Notes: generated by a model not told the origin, from the sequence alone. 38,653 bases of DNA from Bacteroidota bacterium (GCA_018267615.1 JAFDYD010000026.1:15611-54263); one strand, 5' to 3'; positions 17,587 to 25,846 are shown, numbered from the stretch's first letter. Program-made: numbers and translations.

Positions 17587-18966
17587 TTAAATAAATTCTT
17601 TGATGTCTTTCATCAGTCTCTGCGCAATATTATTTGCAGTAGTTTCAAAATTGCTTTCGGCATAGATACGAATTATCGGTTCCGTATTGGAAGTGCGAAG
17701 ATGAACCCAGTCATTATCGAATTCTATTTTCAAACCGTCTTCAATATTGACCGGTTGATTTTTGTATTTATTCTTGATCTTTTCGAAAATCTCGTTAACA
17801 TCAATTCCGTTTTGCAATTCAATTTTATTCTTAGAAATAAAATAGTCCGGGTATCTTGTACGAAAAGATCTGATCCCATTTTTATGTTGTGCAAGCGCAC
17901 TCAGAAATAGTCCGATGCCGATCAATGCGTCTCTTCCATAATGAAAATCCGGAACGATGATGCCTCCATTTCCTTCTCCTCCAATCACCGCATTTTGATT
18001 TTTCATTTTCGTCACAACGTTTACTTCGCCTACTGGTGAAGGATAGTATTGTCCGCCACGCTTCAATGTAATTTCTTTCAGCGCTTTCGTACTGCTCATA
18101 TTGCTAACGGTGTTGCCCGGTGTCTTGCTCAAAACATAATCTGCAACAGCCACCAATGTATATTCTTCTCCAAACATGCTTCCATCTTCACACACAAAAC
18201 ATAAACGATCGACATCGGGGTCAACAGCAATGCCCAGGTCGGCTTTTAATTTCACCACCGCAGAACTCAATGCAGAAAGATTTTCCGGCAATGGTTCCGG
18301 GTTGTGTGCAAACTTTCCATTCACTTCACCATTCAAAACAATTGCCTCACCTGCGCCCAAAGTTTTCAGCAAATCAGGCAGCACCAACGATCCTGTTGAG
18401 TTAATGGTATCGATTACTATTTTAAAATGTTTTTGCCTGATTGAATCGATATCCACCAGCGGATGGCCTGCAACTGCATCAATATGTTTTTGGAAGTAAG
18501 AATTGTTAACGGAATAACTCCCCAATTTTTCAACCGGAGCAAAAACGAAATTTTCGTTTTTTGCTTTTTCAAGAATGATACTACCATCCTGAGCACTTAG
18601 AAATTCGCCATGCTCGTTGAGTAATTTCAAAGCGTTCCATTCGGTAGGATTATGGCTTGCAGTAATGATGATGCCACCGGCGGCTTGTTCCCAGATCACC
18701 GCTAACTCAACAGTAGGCGTTGTTGACAGACCTAGATCGACGATATCTAGTCCAAGTCCTGTTATCGTACTGACAACAAGGCTACGAACCATCTCGCCGC
18801 TGATACGACCGTCGCGGCCGACCACAATTTTTTTGCCTTTATTTCTTTCCTTTATCCAACTGCCATATGCAGCCGTAAATTTTACGATATCAAGTGGAGA
18901 CAAATTTTCACCGGGTTTTCCGCCAATCGTTCCCCTGATTCCCGCTATGCTCTTAATCAATGCCAC
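17587..18966 (-). CDS. glmM: Phosphoglucosamine mutase (alpha-D-phosphohexomutase family)
   Basis: GlmM interconverts glucosamine-6-phosphate and glucosamine-1-phosphate for UDP-GlcNAc and cell-wall synthesis. The 459 residues show the phosphoserine loop TASHNP (Ser104), the metal loop DPDVDR, the sugar-binding loop GGEGNGGIIVPDFHYGRDA, and the C-terminal phosphate-binding RTSNTEPIIRIYAES. The start MALIKSIAGIRGTIGGKP uses GTG: no ATG precedes it in frame, and this N-terminus is conserved in relatives. Phosphomannomutase or phosphoglucomutase activity cannot be excluded from sequence. It is divergent from the methyltransferase gene and has a well-spaced promoter. Confidence 0.88.
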   Translation of the reverse strand: MALIKSIAGIRGTIGGKPGENLSPLDIVKFTAAYGSWIKERNKGKKIVVGRDGRISGEMVRSLVVSTITGLGLDIVDLGLSTTPTVELAVIWEQAAGGIIITASHNPTEWNALKLLNEHGEFLSAQDGSIILEKAKNENFVFAPVEKLGSYSVNNSYFQKHIDAVAGHPLVDIDSIRQKHFKIVIDTINSTGSLVLPDLLKTLGAGEAIVLNGEVNGKFAHNPEPLPENLSALSSAVVKLKADLGIAVDPDVDRLCFVCEDGSMFGEEYTLVAVADYVLSKTPGNTVSNMSSTKALKEITLKRGGQYYPSPVGEVNVVTKMKNQNAVIGGEGNGGIIVPDFHYGRDALIGIGLFLSALAQHKNGIRSFRTRYPDYFISKNKIELQNGIDVNEIFEKIKNKYKNQPVNIEDGLKIEFDNDWVHLRTSNTEPIIRIYAESNFETTANNIAQRLMKDIKEFI

Positions 18967-18990
18967 TGCTGTTAAGGTTTACTTTAATCA

Positions 18991-19024
18991 CAAAAATAAC
19001 CATGATTCACCTGATTGAAACCAA
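18991..19024 (-). promoter_or_regulatory. Promoter of glmM
   Basis: On the minus strand TTG (19022-19024), a 23-nt spacer and TATTTTTG (18991-18998, exact TAnnTTTG). The GTG start lies 24 nt downstream. Confidence 0.6.
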
Positions 19025-19084
19025 TTGAACAATAAAAGTTTTGATTTCTTTTGACCGACTAAAATCTTATTAATCATGGTTCAT

Positions 19085-19092
19085 TACATTTG
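19085..19092 (+). promoter_or_regulatory. -7 promoter element of the methyltransferase gene
   Basis: TACATTTG is an exact match and lies 15 nt before the ATG at 19108. It overlaps an in-frame TTG at 19090, which argues against that TTG as the start. Confidence 0.5.
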
Positions 19093-19107
19093 ACAAAATT
19101 TATCGGC

Positions 19108-19851
19108 ATGACGCTGCCCACCAATTGGTTTCGGGAATGGTTTAATTCTCCATATTATCATCAGCTTTATTTTGAGCATAATGAAAAGGAGGCCGCCATG
19201 TTTATAGATCGCCTGATTAATCATCTGCATCCCACAGCAAATTCATTGATGATCGATATAGCGTGCGGCAGGGGTCGTCATGCAAAACTGCTTGCTGAAA
19301 AAGGATTTGACACTACTGGCATTGATATCGCTCCCGACAGTATTGCATTTGCGAAAAAGTTTGAAAACGATCATCTTCATTTTTTTGAACATGATATGCG
19401 TTTGCCTTTTTGGATTAACTATTTTGATTATGCATTTAATTTTTTTACCAGTTTCGGATATTTTAAAACCGATCGGGAGAATCATAATGTAATCCGGACA
19501 ATCAGCCAGTCTTTGAGAAAAACAGGAACACTGGTTTTAGATTATCTGAACGTTCATTATGCTGAAGATCATTTTGTCCACAAGTCTCAAAAAGAAATCA
19601 ACGGTGTAATTTATTACCTCACGAAATGGTATGATGAAACCCATTTTTATAAACGGATCGTCATTGAAGATGAGAAAAGAAAAGATCCGTTAGAGTTTGT
19701 TGAACGTGTAGCGAAATTTTCGCTGGGCGATTTCAATGATATGTTTGCGTTCCATCAACTACAAATGCAGGAAGTATATGGAGATTATGAAATGAATCCA
19801 TATCATGTGAAGGATTCTCCGAGACTGATCATGATTGCAACAAAAAAATAA
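19108..19851 (+). CDS. Class I SAM-dependent methyltransferase
   Basis: The 247 residues contain the Rossmann AdoMet-binding motif MIDIACGRGRHAKLL (about residues 48-62), the acidic loop TTGIDIAPDSI, and the later LVLDYLN and MNPYHVKDSPRLIMIA strands. It begins with NWFREWFNSPYYHQLY, a segment shared by a Bacteroidota group of unassigned methyltransferases. The substrate is unknown. The gene stands alone, divergent from glmM and convergent with carA. Confidence 0.75.
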   Translation: MTLPTNWFREWFNSPYYHQLYFEHNEKEAAMFIDRLINHLHPTANSLMIDIACGRGRHAKLLAEKGFDTTGIDIAPDSIAFAKKFENDHLHFFEHDMRLPFWINYFDYAFNFFTSFGYFKTDRENHNVIRTISQSLRKTGTLVLDYLNVHYAEDHFVHKSQKEINGVIYYLTKWYDETHFYKRIVIEDEKRKDPLEFVERVAKFSLGDFNDMFAFHQLQMQEVYGDYEMNPYHVKDSPRLIMIATKK

Positions 19852-19855
19852 AAAT

Positions 19856-19970
19856 GATCAAGGTACAACGTTAAAGAGACAAGGCACAAGAAACAAGGAA
19901 CAAGATGTAGAGCATGTCACATCTTGTTCCTTGGACCTTGTACCTTGTTTCTTGAACCTTGTTTCTTTTA
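19856..19970. repeat. Inverted repeat in the methyltransferase/carA convergent gap
   Basis: The inner arms 19895-19908 and 19919-19932 pair perfectly over 14 bp around a 10-nt loop. Outer parts are made of the words CAAGGTACAA and CAAGAAACAAGG and pair imperfectly out to about 19856 and 19970. The words recur at 24.3 kb. A T-rich run follows on the plus strand, so this could end both converging transcripts. Confidence 0.8.
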
Positions 19971-21065
19971 TTTTTTCTTTCTCACCACATCAATAAACTC
20001 ATCAAACAAATACCTGCTGTCGTGCGGACCAGGCGTTGATTCCGGATGATATTGCACGGAGAAAGCAGATTTATCTTTTAAACGAATTCCTTCGATAGAA
20101 GAATCGTTGAGGTTAATGTGTGTCACTTCAATATTCGAATTGCTTCTCACAGATTCAGGATCCACACCAAAGCCATGGTTTTGGGTGGTGATTTCACATT
20201 TCCCGCTGATAAGATTTTTAACCGGATGATTCAATCCTCTATGTCCGTGGTGCATTTTGAAAGTTGGAATACCGTTGGCTAGTGCGAGTAATTGATGACC
20301 CAGGCAAATTCCGAATAATGGTTTATTATCTTTCAAGATTTCTTTCACCGTACCAATTGCATAATCCATTGCAGCAGGATCACCGGGACCGTTTGATATA
20401 AAATATCCGTCGGGTTTAAACTCTTTTAATTTAGATGCTGTAGTTTTTGCGGGATATACTTTCACATAAGCTCCTCGATCGACCATGCATTTGAGAATAT
20501 GTTGTTTGATGCCATAATCAAGTACCGCAATTCGTACATCAGATTTTGGATCTCCGAGCTCATATTCTTTTTCAGTACTCACTTTCGATGCCAGTTCCAA
20601 CCCATCCATAGAAGGAGTTTTGGCCAGCTCTTTTTTCAATTCTTCTACATCAGTTATTTCAGAAGATATGATACAATTCATAGCCCCTTTCACCCGCACA
20701 TGCGCAACCAATGACCTGGTATCGACCCCTTCGATACAAACAATATTATTTGCCTTCAGATAATCATCCAGTGAACCTTTTGCCAATTTGCGGGAGAATT
20801 GTTCTTCAAGGTTGCGGCCAATCAACCCACGAATTTTCACGCTGGACGACTCGACTTCATCATCTTTAACACCATAATTTCCTATATGCACAGCGTTCAT
20901 GATCAACACTTGTCCGAAATAACTGGGATCGGTAAATACTTCCTGGTATCCGGTCATGCCCGTGTTGAAACATATTTCGCCGGTGGTGGTTCCAGCTTTT
21001 CCAAACAATTTGCCATAATGGATCGTGCCGTCTTCAAGAAGGAGAATAGCCTGTTGTTGAGCCAT
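19968..21065 (-). CDS. carA: Carbamoyl-phosphate synthase small (glutaminase) subunit
   Basis: CarA hydrolyses glutamine and passes ammonia to CarB to make carbamoyl phosphate for pyrimidines and arginine. The 365 residues hold the N-terminal CPSase domain (GVDTRSLVAHVR) and a class I glutamine amidotransferase domain with triad Cys254 (FGICLGHQ), His340 and Glu342 (QYHPES). The site after rplQ is a known Bacteroidota arrangement. A strong terminator and a 53-bp palindrome lie in between, so carA is probably not just a read-through gene of the ribosomal operon. carB is not in the window. Confidence 0.96.
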   Translation of the reverse strand: MAQQQAILLLEDGTIHYGKLFGKAGTTTGEICFNTGMTGYQEVFTDPSYFGQVLIMNAVHIGNYGVKDDEVESSSVKIRGLIGRNLEEQFSRKLAKGSLDDYLKANNIVCIEGVDTRSLVAHVRVKGAMNCIISSEITDVEELKKELAKTPSMDGLELASKVSTEKEYELGDPKSDVRIAVLDYGIKQHILKCMVDRGAYVKVYPAKTTASKLKEFKPDGYFISNGPGDPAAMDYAIGTVKEILKDNKPLFGICLGHQLLALANGIPTFKMHHGHRGLNHPVKNLISGKCEITTQNHGFGVDPESVRSNSNIEVTHINLNDSSIEGIRLKDKSAFSVQYHPESTPGPHDSRYLFDEFIDVVRKKK

Positions 21066-21145
21066 AGTCGAAGAGTATTTCTAAAGTTTTGCAAAGAAAA
21101 GAAATTCAAAATTTTTTGAGCCGATTAATTCTTCACATGTTAATC

Positions 21146-21160
21146 CACTTTTCTAAAGTG
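21146..21160. promoter_or_regulatory. Short palindrome in the carA leader region
   Basis: CACTTT-TCT-AAAGTG, 81 nt upstream of the carA ATG. Part of it (TTCTAAAG) recurs in the 53-bp palindrome next to it. It may be an operator or a fragment of the same repeat. Confidence 0.3.
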
Positions 21161-21176
21161 CCTTTTGGGCCGTGCA

Positions 21177-21229
21177 GTTCTAAAGTAACTTTTCCAAAGT
21201 TTAAAACTTTGGAAAAGTTACTTTAGAAC
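21177..21229. repeat. Perfect 53-bp palindrome between rplQ and carA
   Basis: The arms 21177-21202 and 21204-21229 are perfectly complementary over 26 bp with a single base at the centre (21203). The word CTAAAGTAACTTTTCC is inside. There is no U-tract on either side. The near-zero loop makes cruciform extrusion or a very stable hairpin possible. Confidence 0.92.
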
Positions 21230-21249
21230 AGCGGATGACGATAAACAAA

Positions 21250-21277
21250 AAGGCAGAACCTGTAAAAGTTCTGCCTT
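21250..21277 (-). terminator. Rho-independent terminator of the ribosomal operon
   Basis: AAGGCAGAAC and GTTCTGCCTT form a perfect 10-bp stem with an 8-nt loop. On the minus strand a T-run (TTTTTGTTTAT) follows. It lies 24 nt after the rplQ stop. Confidence 0.85.
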
Positions 21278-21300
21278 GTATAAGTGAATTGATTTCAATT

Positions 21301-21780
21301 TTATTCTGCCTCTTTTTTTGCTGGTTCAGCCGTAGCTTCTGCAACTGCTTTTTTACCCTTGCCACCACGACGTGTTCTCTTCGTAGCTTCTTTCACTTCT
21401 CCTTTGCCTTTACCATACACATCATTGAAGTCAACCAATTCTATCATCGCAGTTTCTGCGTTATCACCTACACGAATTCCAAGTTTGATAACACGGGTGT
21501 AACCACCAGGACGACCGGCGATTTTTTCTGCTACAGTTCCGAAAAGCTCATTGATTGCTTCTTTATCCTGCAAGTAACTGAATACAACACGACGTTGATG
21601 CGTAGTATTCTGTTTTGCTTTAGTGATCAGCGGTTCAACATACACTCTCAACGCTTTTGCCTTGGCGAGTGTAGTAACGATACGCTTGTGCTCGATAAGC
21701 TGACAAGCTAAATTGCTTAACAACGCTCTGCGATGCGACGCTGTTCGGCTTAGATTTTTGATTTTGTCTCCGTGGCGCAT
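21301..21780 (-). CDS. rplQ: 50S ribosomal protein L17
   Basis: L17 lies near the peptide exit tunnel of the large subunit. The 159 residues begin with [21 protein letters not shown], the standard L17 start, through the conserved core to about residue 125. A C-terminal extension of about 35 residues follows, first basic ([10 protein letters not shown]) and then acidic and alanine-rich ([12 protein letters not shown]), as in other Bacteroidota. It is the last gene of the operon. The rpoA stop lies 180 nt upstream, a wide gap holding an inverted repeat. Confidence 0.97.
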   Translation of the reverse strand: MRHGDKIKNLSRTASHRRALLSNLACQLIEHKRIVTTLAKAKALRVYVEPLITKAKQNTTHQRRVVFSYLQDKEAINELFGTVAEKIAGRPGGYTRVIKLGIRVGDNAETAMIELVDFNDVYGKGKGEVKEATKRTRRGGKGKKAVAEATAEPAKKEAE

Positions 21781-21788
21781 GACTGTTT

Positions 21789-21958
21789 AATTTGCGAATT
21801 TACCAATGTGTGAACGTGCGAATCATCTTAAAACGCAACGCTCATATTTGCAAATTCATAGCCTTGTACCGTGTCAGGAATTACAAGACTTGTTATAAAA
21901 TCGTGCTTGTCCAAATCAGGAACATTCTCACATTCTCAAATTTGCACATTCGCACATT
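21789..21958. repeat. Degenerate inverted word repeat between rpoA and rplQ
   Basis: The outer parts of the gap (21789-21823 and 21924-21958) carry reverse-complementary words around GTGCGAAT and AATTTGC. Pairing is imperfect. The left part resembles an unpaired run at about 25898-25931. It lies inside an operon, so if it is a terminator it must be leaky. Confidence 0.5.
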
Positions 21959-21960
21959 AA

Positions 21961-22956
21961 TTACTCATCGTCCAATTTCAATTTGCTCAGGTCCATTCCG
22001 AAATGCAAACCTCTTTCACCAAGCACTTGCTCGATTTCAGCCAAAGATTTTTGTCCGAAGTTGCGGAACTTCATCAGGTCTTCCTGTTCGTAGGTAACCA
22101 ATTCACTCAGGCTGTTGATTTTTGCTGCTTTCAGACAGTTGAACGCACGCACAGAAAGATCCAAATCTTCAAGTGGTGTTTTCAATACCTTACGCAATTG
22201 CAATGTTTGTTCATCAACCAAATCTTCCTTCTTCTCTTCCTTATTATCAAAAGTGATGTTTTCATCAGTGATGATCATCAGGTGTTGAATCAGGATGCGC
22301 GAAGCCTGCTTCACTGCTTCTTCCGGATGAATAGTACCATCGGTACCAACTTCCATCAATAATTTTTCAAAATCAGTGCGCTGTTCAACGCGTGTATTTT
22401 CGATTGAATATTTTACATTCTTGATCGGCGTGAAGATAGCATCAGTCGGTATATAACCGAATGGAGCATCTTTGGGTTTGTTATCTTCTGCAGGAATATA
22501 ACCACGACCTTTACCAATTGTGATTTCGATATCCAGTTTTGCGGAAGGATCCATCGTGCAGATCAGCAAATTTGGATTCATCACTTCAAAGCTGGGTGTC
22601 GCTTCGCCAATATTTCCGGCTGTGAATTCAGTTTTATTTTTCAGGCTAAGATTGATTTTTTCCTGTGACACTTCATGTTCAACCTTCTTCTTGAATCTTA
22701 CCTGTTTCAGGTTCAGGATTATTTCTACTACATCTTCAGTTACACCTTTCAATGTAGCGAATTCATGATCTGCACCTTCAATTTTTACACCAATGATTGC
22801 ATATCCTTCCAAAGAGTTCAGCAACACCCTGCGCAAAGCATTGCCAATGGTTACACCGTAACCTGGTTCTAATGGACGGAATTCAAACTGTGCTTCAAAA
22901 TCAGTTGCTTTCTGCAATATGATTTTGTCTGGTTTCTGGAAATTTAAAATGGCCAT
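21961..22956 (-). CDS. rpoA: DNA-directed RNA polymerase alpha subunit
   Basis: RpoA nucleates RNA polymerase assembly and contacts promoter DNA and activators. The 331 residues comprise the N-terminal dimerisation domain (EPGYGVTIGNALRRVLLNS; GYIPTDAIFTPIKNV; NTRVEQRTDFEKL), a linker with a KEEKKEDL charged run at about 240, and the C-terminal domain (LDLSVRAFNCLKAAKINSL, FRNFGQKSLAEIEQVL). All parts are intact. rpsD lies 56 nt upstream, the shortest gap in this half of the operon, and no hairpin separates them. Confidence 0.98.
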   Translation of the reverse strand: MAILNFQKPDKIILQKATDFEAQFEFRPLEPGYGVTIGNALRRVLLNSLEGYAIIGVKIEGADHEFATLKGVTEDVVEIILNLKQVRFKKKVEHEVSQEKINLSLKNKTEFTAGNIGEATPSFEVMNPNLLICTMDPSAKLDIEITIGKGRGYIPAEDNKPKDAPFGYIPTDAIFTPIKNVKYSIENTRVEQRTDFEKLLMEVGTDGTIHPEEAVKQASRILIQHLMIITDENITFDNKEEKKEDLVDEQTLQLRKVLKTPLEDLDLSVRAFNCLKAAKINSLSELVTYEQEDLMKFRNFGQKSLAEIEQVLGERGLHFGMDLSKLKLDDE

Positions 22957-23012
22957 ATTTAAATTTTCGATTTTACGTTTTTATGATCCCTGGTTTTTAG
23001 CAGGAATAGATT

Positions 23013-23618
23013 TTATTTACTGTACAACTCAACAATCAACTGCTCCTTAATGTTCTCCGGTACGCTTTCCCTTTCAGGATATGAGATGAAAGTACCTTTG
23101 AATTCAGATTCATTCCAATCAAGCCAGTTGAATTTATTACTCTTGCCTTTCATGAGGCTTGTGATTCCGGTATTTCCTTGTGTAGTGTCTTTCAAAGTCA
23201 CGATATCACCTGGTTTCAATTGAAAAGAAGGAACATTCACCACATCGCCATTCACCAGGATATGCTTATGCGTCACAAGTTGACGAGCTCCCGGACGTGA
23301 TGGAGAAATTCCAAGACGATAAACCGTATTATCCAATCTTGCTTCCAACAGCCTGATCAGGTTTTCACCGGTAACGCCTTTTCTACGCGAAGCTTCTTCA
23401 AATGTTTTGCGGAACTGGCGCTCCAATACACCGTAAGTGTATTTTGCTTTTTGTTTCTCCTTTAACTGCAATGCATATTCGCCTAAACTTTTACGTTTAC
23501 GCGATGCACCGTGCTGACCTGGAGGATTGCTGTTTTTGTTTAAATACTTGCCACTACCTAAAATGGGCTCACCAAAAATGCGGGAGATTTTGGTCTTTGG
23601 ACCTCTGTAACGTGCCAT
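23013..23618 (-). CDS. rpsD: 30S ribosomal protein S4
   Basis: S4 is a primary 16S rRNA-binding protein that helps start 30S assembly and, in enterobacteria, represses the alpha operon. The 201 residues have the N-terminal arm (MARYRGPKTKISRIFGEPIL) without the zinc-binding cysteines found in some bacteria, and an S4 RNA-binding domain (RLDNTVYRLGISPSRPGARQLVTHKHILVNG). The position before rpoA is the usual one. Whether S4 autoregulates this operon is not visible from the sequence. Confidence 0.98.
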   Translation of the reverse strand: MARYRGPKTKISRIFGEPILGSGKYLNKNSNPPGQHGASRKRKSLGEYALQLKEKQKAKYTYGVLERQFRKTFEEASRRKGVTGENLIRLLEARLDNTVYRLGISPSRPGARQLVTHKHILVNGDVVNVPSFQLKPGDIVTLKDTTQGNTGITSLMKGKSNKFNWLDWNESEFKGTFISYPERESVPENIKEQLIVELYSK

Positions 23619-23701
23619 AATTTATATTTCGATTTTTTAGTGACGGTGGACGATCAGTAAAAATCTTAAAAATGAATCGTACACCCGGTTATTGATTTTG
23701 C

Positions 23702-23772
23702 GATTTGTGGATTTCGGGATTTATAGATTTTTCCTTACTAAGAAAATCTCTAAATCACTACATCACTAAATC
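23702..23772. repeat. Inverted word repeat between rpsK and rpsD
   Basis: The arms 23702-23733 and 23742-23772 flank an 8-nt loop and pair over about three quarters of their length. The reiterated word is GATTT(A/G)TGATTT. It lies 9 nt from the rpsK stop, inside the ribosomal operon. Confidence 0.6.
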
Positions 23773-23781
23773 AGCAATTGT

Positions 23782-24186
23782 CTACACTCTTCTTTTCTTT
23801 GGAGGACGGCAACCGTTATGTGGTAACGGAGTAACATCCTTGATCATCACTACTTCGATACCTCCGTTAGCGATTCCACGGATGGCGCTTTCTCTTCCTG
23901 AACCTGGACCTTTTACAAAAACATCCACTTTCTTCAACCCAGCTTCTACCGCGGTTTTACTCGCATCTGCTGCAGCCATCTGCGCTGCATATGGAGTGTT
24001 TTTCTTGGAACCTTTGAAACCCATTTTACCGGCACTGCTCCACGAAATAATTTGTCCGTTCTTATTAGTGATGCTGATGATGATATTATTGAAGCTCGCG
24101 GTGATATGCGCGTCTCCGTAAACATCAACTTTTACAACTCTTTTTTTCGCAGCGGCCTTTGCGCTGGGTACTTGTGCTTTTGCCAT
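23782..24186 (-). CDS. rpsK: 30S ribosomal protein S11
   Basis: S11 forms part of the 30S platform near the mRNA exit. The 134 residues contain the core [57 protein letters not shown] and the C-terminus [13 protein letters not shown], all typical. The N-terminal 18 residues are an Ala/Lys-rich extension as in other Bacteroidota. The rpsM stop is 190 nt upstream, with an inverted repeat in the gap. Confidence 0.98.
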   Translation of the reverse strand: MAKAQVPSAKAAAKKRVVKVDVYGDAHITASFNNIIISITNKNGQIISWSSAGKMGFKGSKKNTPYAAQMAAADASKTAVEAGLKKVDVFVKGPGSGRESAIRGIANGGIEVVMIKDVTPLPHNGCRPPKKRRV

Positions 24187-24315
24187 AATTTGTCAACAGG
24201 TAATCTTTGTTATTTAATTTTCTTTCGCCATCAGCGAGAGAACCTGAATCAACCCTCCACCTGCACCTGGTTTCTGTAATTGATTCATTTAATCTGGTGC
24301 AATATCAAGACAGAG

Positions 24316-24359
24316 GGATCAAGGTACAAGGCACAAGCTTGAGCCTTGTACCTTGATCC
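24316..24359. repeat. Perfect 17-bp inverted repeat between rpsM and rpsK
   Basis: The arms 24316-24332 and 24343-24359 are perfectly complementary around a 10-nt loop that contains AAGCTT. The sequence is made of the words GATCAAGGTACAAGG, shared with the repeat at 19.86 kb. It starts 17 nt after the rpsM stop and has no U-tract. Confidence 0.88.
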
Positions 24360-24376
24360 TTCTATCTTAAATTATT

Positions 24377-24757
24377 TTATTTCTTCGGTGCCTTCTTCTT
24401 ACCAGCTACTGTTCTGCGCTTACCTTTTCTTGTACGGCTGTTAGTACGTGTACGCTGACCACGAACAGGAAGACCCTTACGATGACGAACACCACGGTAA
24501 CAAGCGATATCAAGCAAACGCTTGATGCTCATTTGTACTTCTGAACGAAGCGCACCTTCTACTTTCAATTCATTCGTGATGATGTTACGAATTGCATTCA
24601 ATTCGTCATCATTCCACTGACTTACTTTTTTATCGAAACTGATATTCGCCTTATTCAGGATATACTGAGCGGTTGAACGACCAATTCCGAAAATATAGGT
24701 AAGACCTATTTCACCTCGCTTGTTTTTTGGTAAATCTACACCGGCAATACGTGCCAT
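24377..24757 (-). CDS. rpsM: 30S ribosomal protein S13
   Basis: S13 sits in the head of the 30S subunit and contacts the 50S and P-site tRNA. The 126 residues begin with [26 protein letters not shown] and end with the basic tail [19 protein letters not shown] plus KKKAPKK, all standard. It follows rpmJ by 43 nt in the usual order. Confidence 0.98.
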   Translation of the reverse strand: MARIAGVDLPKNKRGEIGLTYIFGIGRSTAQYILNKANISFDKKVSQWNDDELNAIRNIITNELKVEGALRSEVQMSIKRLLDIACYRGVRHRKGLPVRGQRTRTNSRTRKGKRRTVAGKKKAPKK

Positions 24758-24800
24758 ATTCTATTTAAAATTTGTTATGAGTTTGTGTATGGAAATGCAA

Positions 24801-24917
24801 TTATCCCTGTCTTTGTTTGAAGCGGGGATTCTTCTTGTTGATCACATACAATCTCCCTTTTCTTCTAACAATTTTGCAATCCGCACTGCGTTTTTTTATG
24901 GATGCCCTGACTTTCAT
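24801..24917 (-). CDS. rpmJ: 50S ribosomal protein L36
   Basis: This 38-residue gene lies between infA and rpsM. The translation starts [17 protein letters not shown] and ends [14 protein letters not shown], an unmistakable L36. Only Cys14 of the usual zinc ligands (three Cys and one His) is present: Ser11 replaces the first Cys, Tyr24 or its neighbours the third, and Phe33 the His. It is therefore a zinc-free (C-minus) form. The gene is easily missed because of its length. Confidence 0.95.
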   Translation of the reverse strand: MKVRASIKKRSADCKIVRRKGRLYVINKKNPRFKQRQG

Positions 24918-24924
24918 TTTATTC

Positions 24925-24960
24925 AGCGTTTGTCTATTAGCGTTTAGCCTTTAGCGTTAA
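24925..24960. repeat. Reiterated TTTAGCG words between infA and rpmJ
   Basis: The 43-nt gap carries AGCGTTTGTC, then TTAGCGTTTAGCCTTTAGCGTT. This is a tandem of one 7-8 nt word without a facing arm. It ends right at the infA stop codon. It looks like a half of the inverted word repeats seen elsewhere. Confidence 0.4.
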
Positions 24961-25179
24961 TTATTTATACCTGAAAATGATTCTTCCCCTTGTTAAATCG
25001 TACGGACTCATCTCAACTCCTACTTTGTCGCCTGGCAGGATCCTGATATAATGCATTCTCATTTTTCCAGAGATTGTAGCAAGGATTTCGTGCCCGTTTT
25101 CCAGCTTCACTTTGAACATTGCATTCGACAAGGCCTCGACAATCGTACCATCCTGTTTAATAAGTGCTTGTTTAGCCAT
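24961..25179 (-). CDS. infA: Translation initiation factor IF-1
   Basis: IF-1 is an OB-fold factor that binds the 30S A site during initiation. The start [22 protein letters not shown] at 25179 gives 72 residues, the family length. A longer frame to 25197 adds six residues and would overlap the promoter region. The core [25 protein letters not shown] and the C-terminal [12 protein letters not shown] are standard. It is the first gene of the operon here: its promoter is well formed, and no secY or map lies upstream, unlike the usual spc-alpha continuity. Confidence 0.97.
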   Translation of the reverse strand: MAKQALIKQDGTIVEALSNAMFKVKLENGHEILATISGKMRMHYIRILPGDKVGVEMSPYDLTRGRIIFRYK

Positions 25180-25194
25180 ACAATTTTGGGAGCG

Positions 25195-25222
25195 CAAAGA
25201 TAGGCATAAGTACCCGAAACAA
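25195..25222 (-). promoter_or_regulatory. Promoter of the infA ribosomal operon
   Basis: On the minus strand TTG (25220-25222), a 17-nt spacer, and TATCTTTG (25195-25202, exact TAnnTTTG). The ATG is 15 nt downstream. This is the best-formed promoter in the window. Confidence 0.68.
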
Positions 25223-25340
25223 GAAAATTTCGATTAAAAAATTGGCCTTTTTGCAAAATAAGGCCGCAAGATAGGAAAAATAAGGCGCTGAAATTCATCA
25301 ACCGACGGGTCGACGGGCCGTTTCTAATGGGCTGCTCTTA

Positions 25341-25456
25341 TCGAGAAAGGAATGCCAATACTTGAGTGTTGAATATTGAATATTTCTGGAGAATCAAATA
25401 ATCAATATTCAACACTCAATATTCAATGCTCAAGTGCCGAATGGCATTTTTTATCG
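25341..25456. repeat. Inverted repeat overlapping the 3' end of the 25.45 kb gene
   Basis: The left (25341-25384) and right (25400-25456) parts pair through TCGA, AATGCCA/TGGCATT, CTTGAG/CTCAAG and TTGAATATTGA words, with the right part longer by one word. A 27-nt segment (25400-25426) is identical to 17445-17471. The right part covers the stop codon of the gene ending at 25451. Confidence 0.8.
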
Positions 25457-25846
25457 AGTCAGTTCGACCTTGGTCATTTGACGATAGTGATTCTGCAACT
25501 CATGCACACTAACGGGATGGTTCATGTGCCGCCTGTCTTCGCGATACCACATTTCAAAATCCGAATAATTGTCTTTATTGGGCAGCAGTATCCGGAATGG
25601 TCCGCGCATATACTTGACCGTATTATCGGCGTTCACCACTTTTTCGAAATGAAATTTCTGGAGTTGCCCGTCATCCAATGGGATCGGGTATAATTGATCC
25701 GCGGTAAACCAAAAATCCTGCACGTCTGTTTGCACACATATTTCTTTGTCCGCATGATTCAGTTCTGTTACTTCACCTTCTATGCGCTGGCCCTCGTTAT
25801 CTGCGAGAACGAGATCTCCAACTTTAATTTCGTTGAATTTGATCAT
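25451..25846 (-). CDS. Uncharacterised 131-residue protein
   Basis: I do not recognise a family. The N-terminal half (KFNEIKVGDLVLADNEGQRIEGEVTELN) is beta-rich and reads like a small SH3- or KOW-like barrel, with VGDLVLA resembling a chromatin- or RNA-binding barrel start. The C-terminal half (FEMWYREDRRHMNHPVSVHELQNHYRQM) is charged and likely helical. There is no signal peptide or membrane segment, so it is probably cytoplasmic. Coding statistics look normal: a long frame in good codon use with an ATG. It lies between the infA operon and hmgA on the same strand, flanked on both sides by inverted repeats. Confidence 0.72.
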   Translation of the reverse strand: MIKFNEIKVGDLVLADNEGQRIEGEVTELNHADKEICVQTDVQDFWFTADQLYPIPLDDGQLQKFHFEKVVNADNTVKYMRGPFRILLPNKDNYSDFEMWYREDRRHMNHPVSVHELQNHYRQMTKVELTR

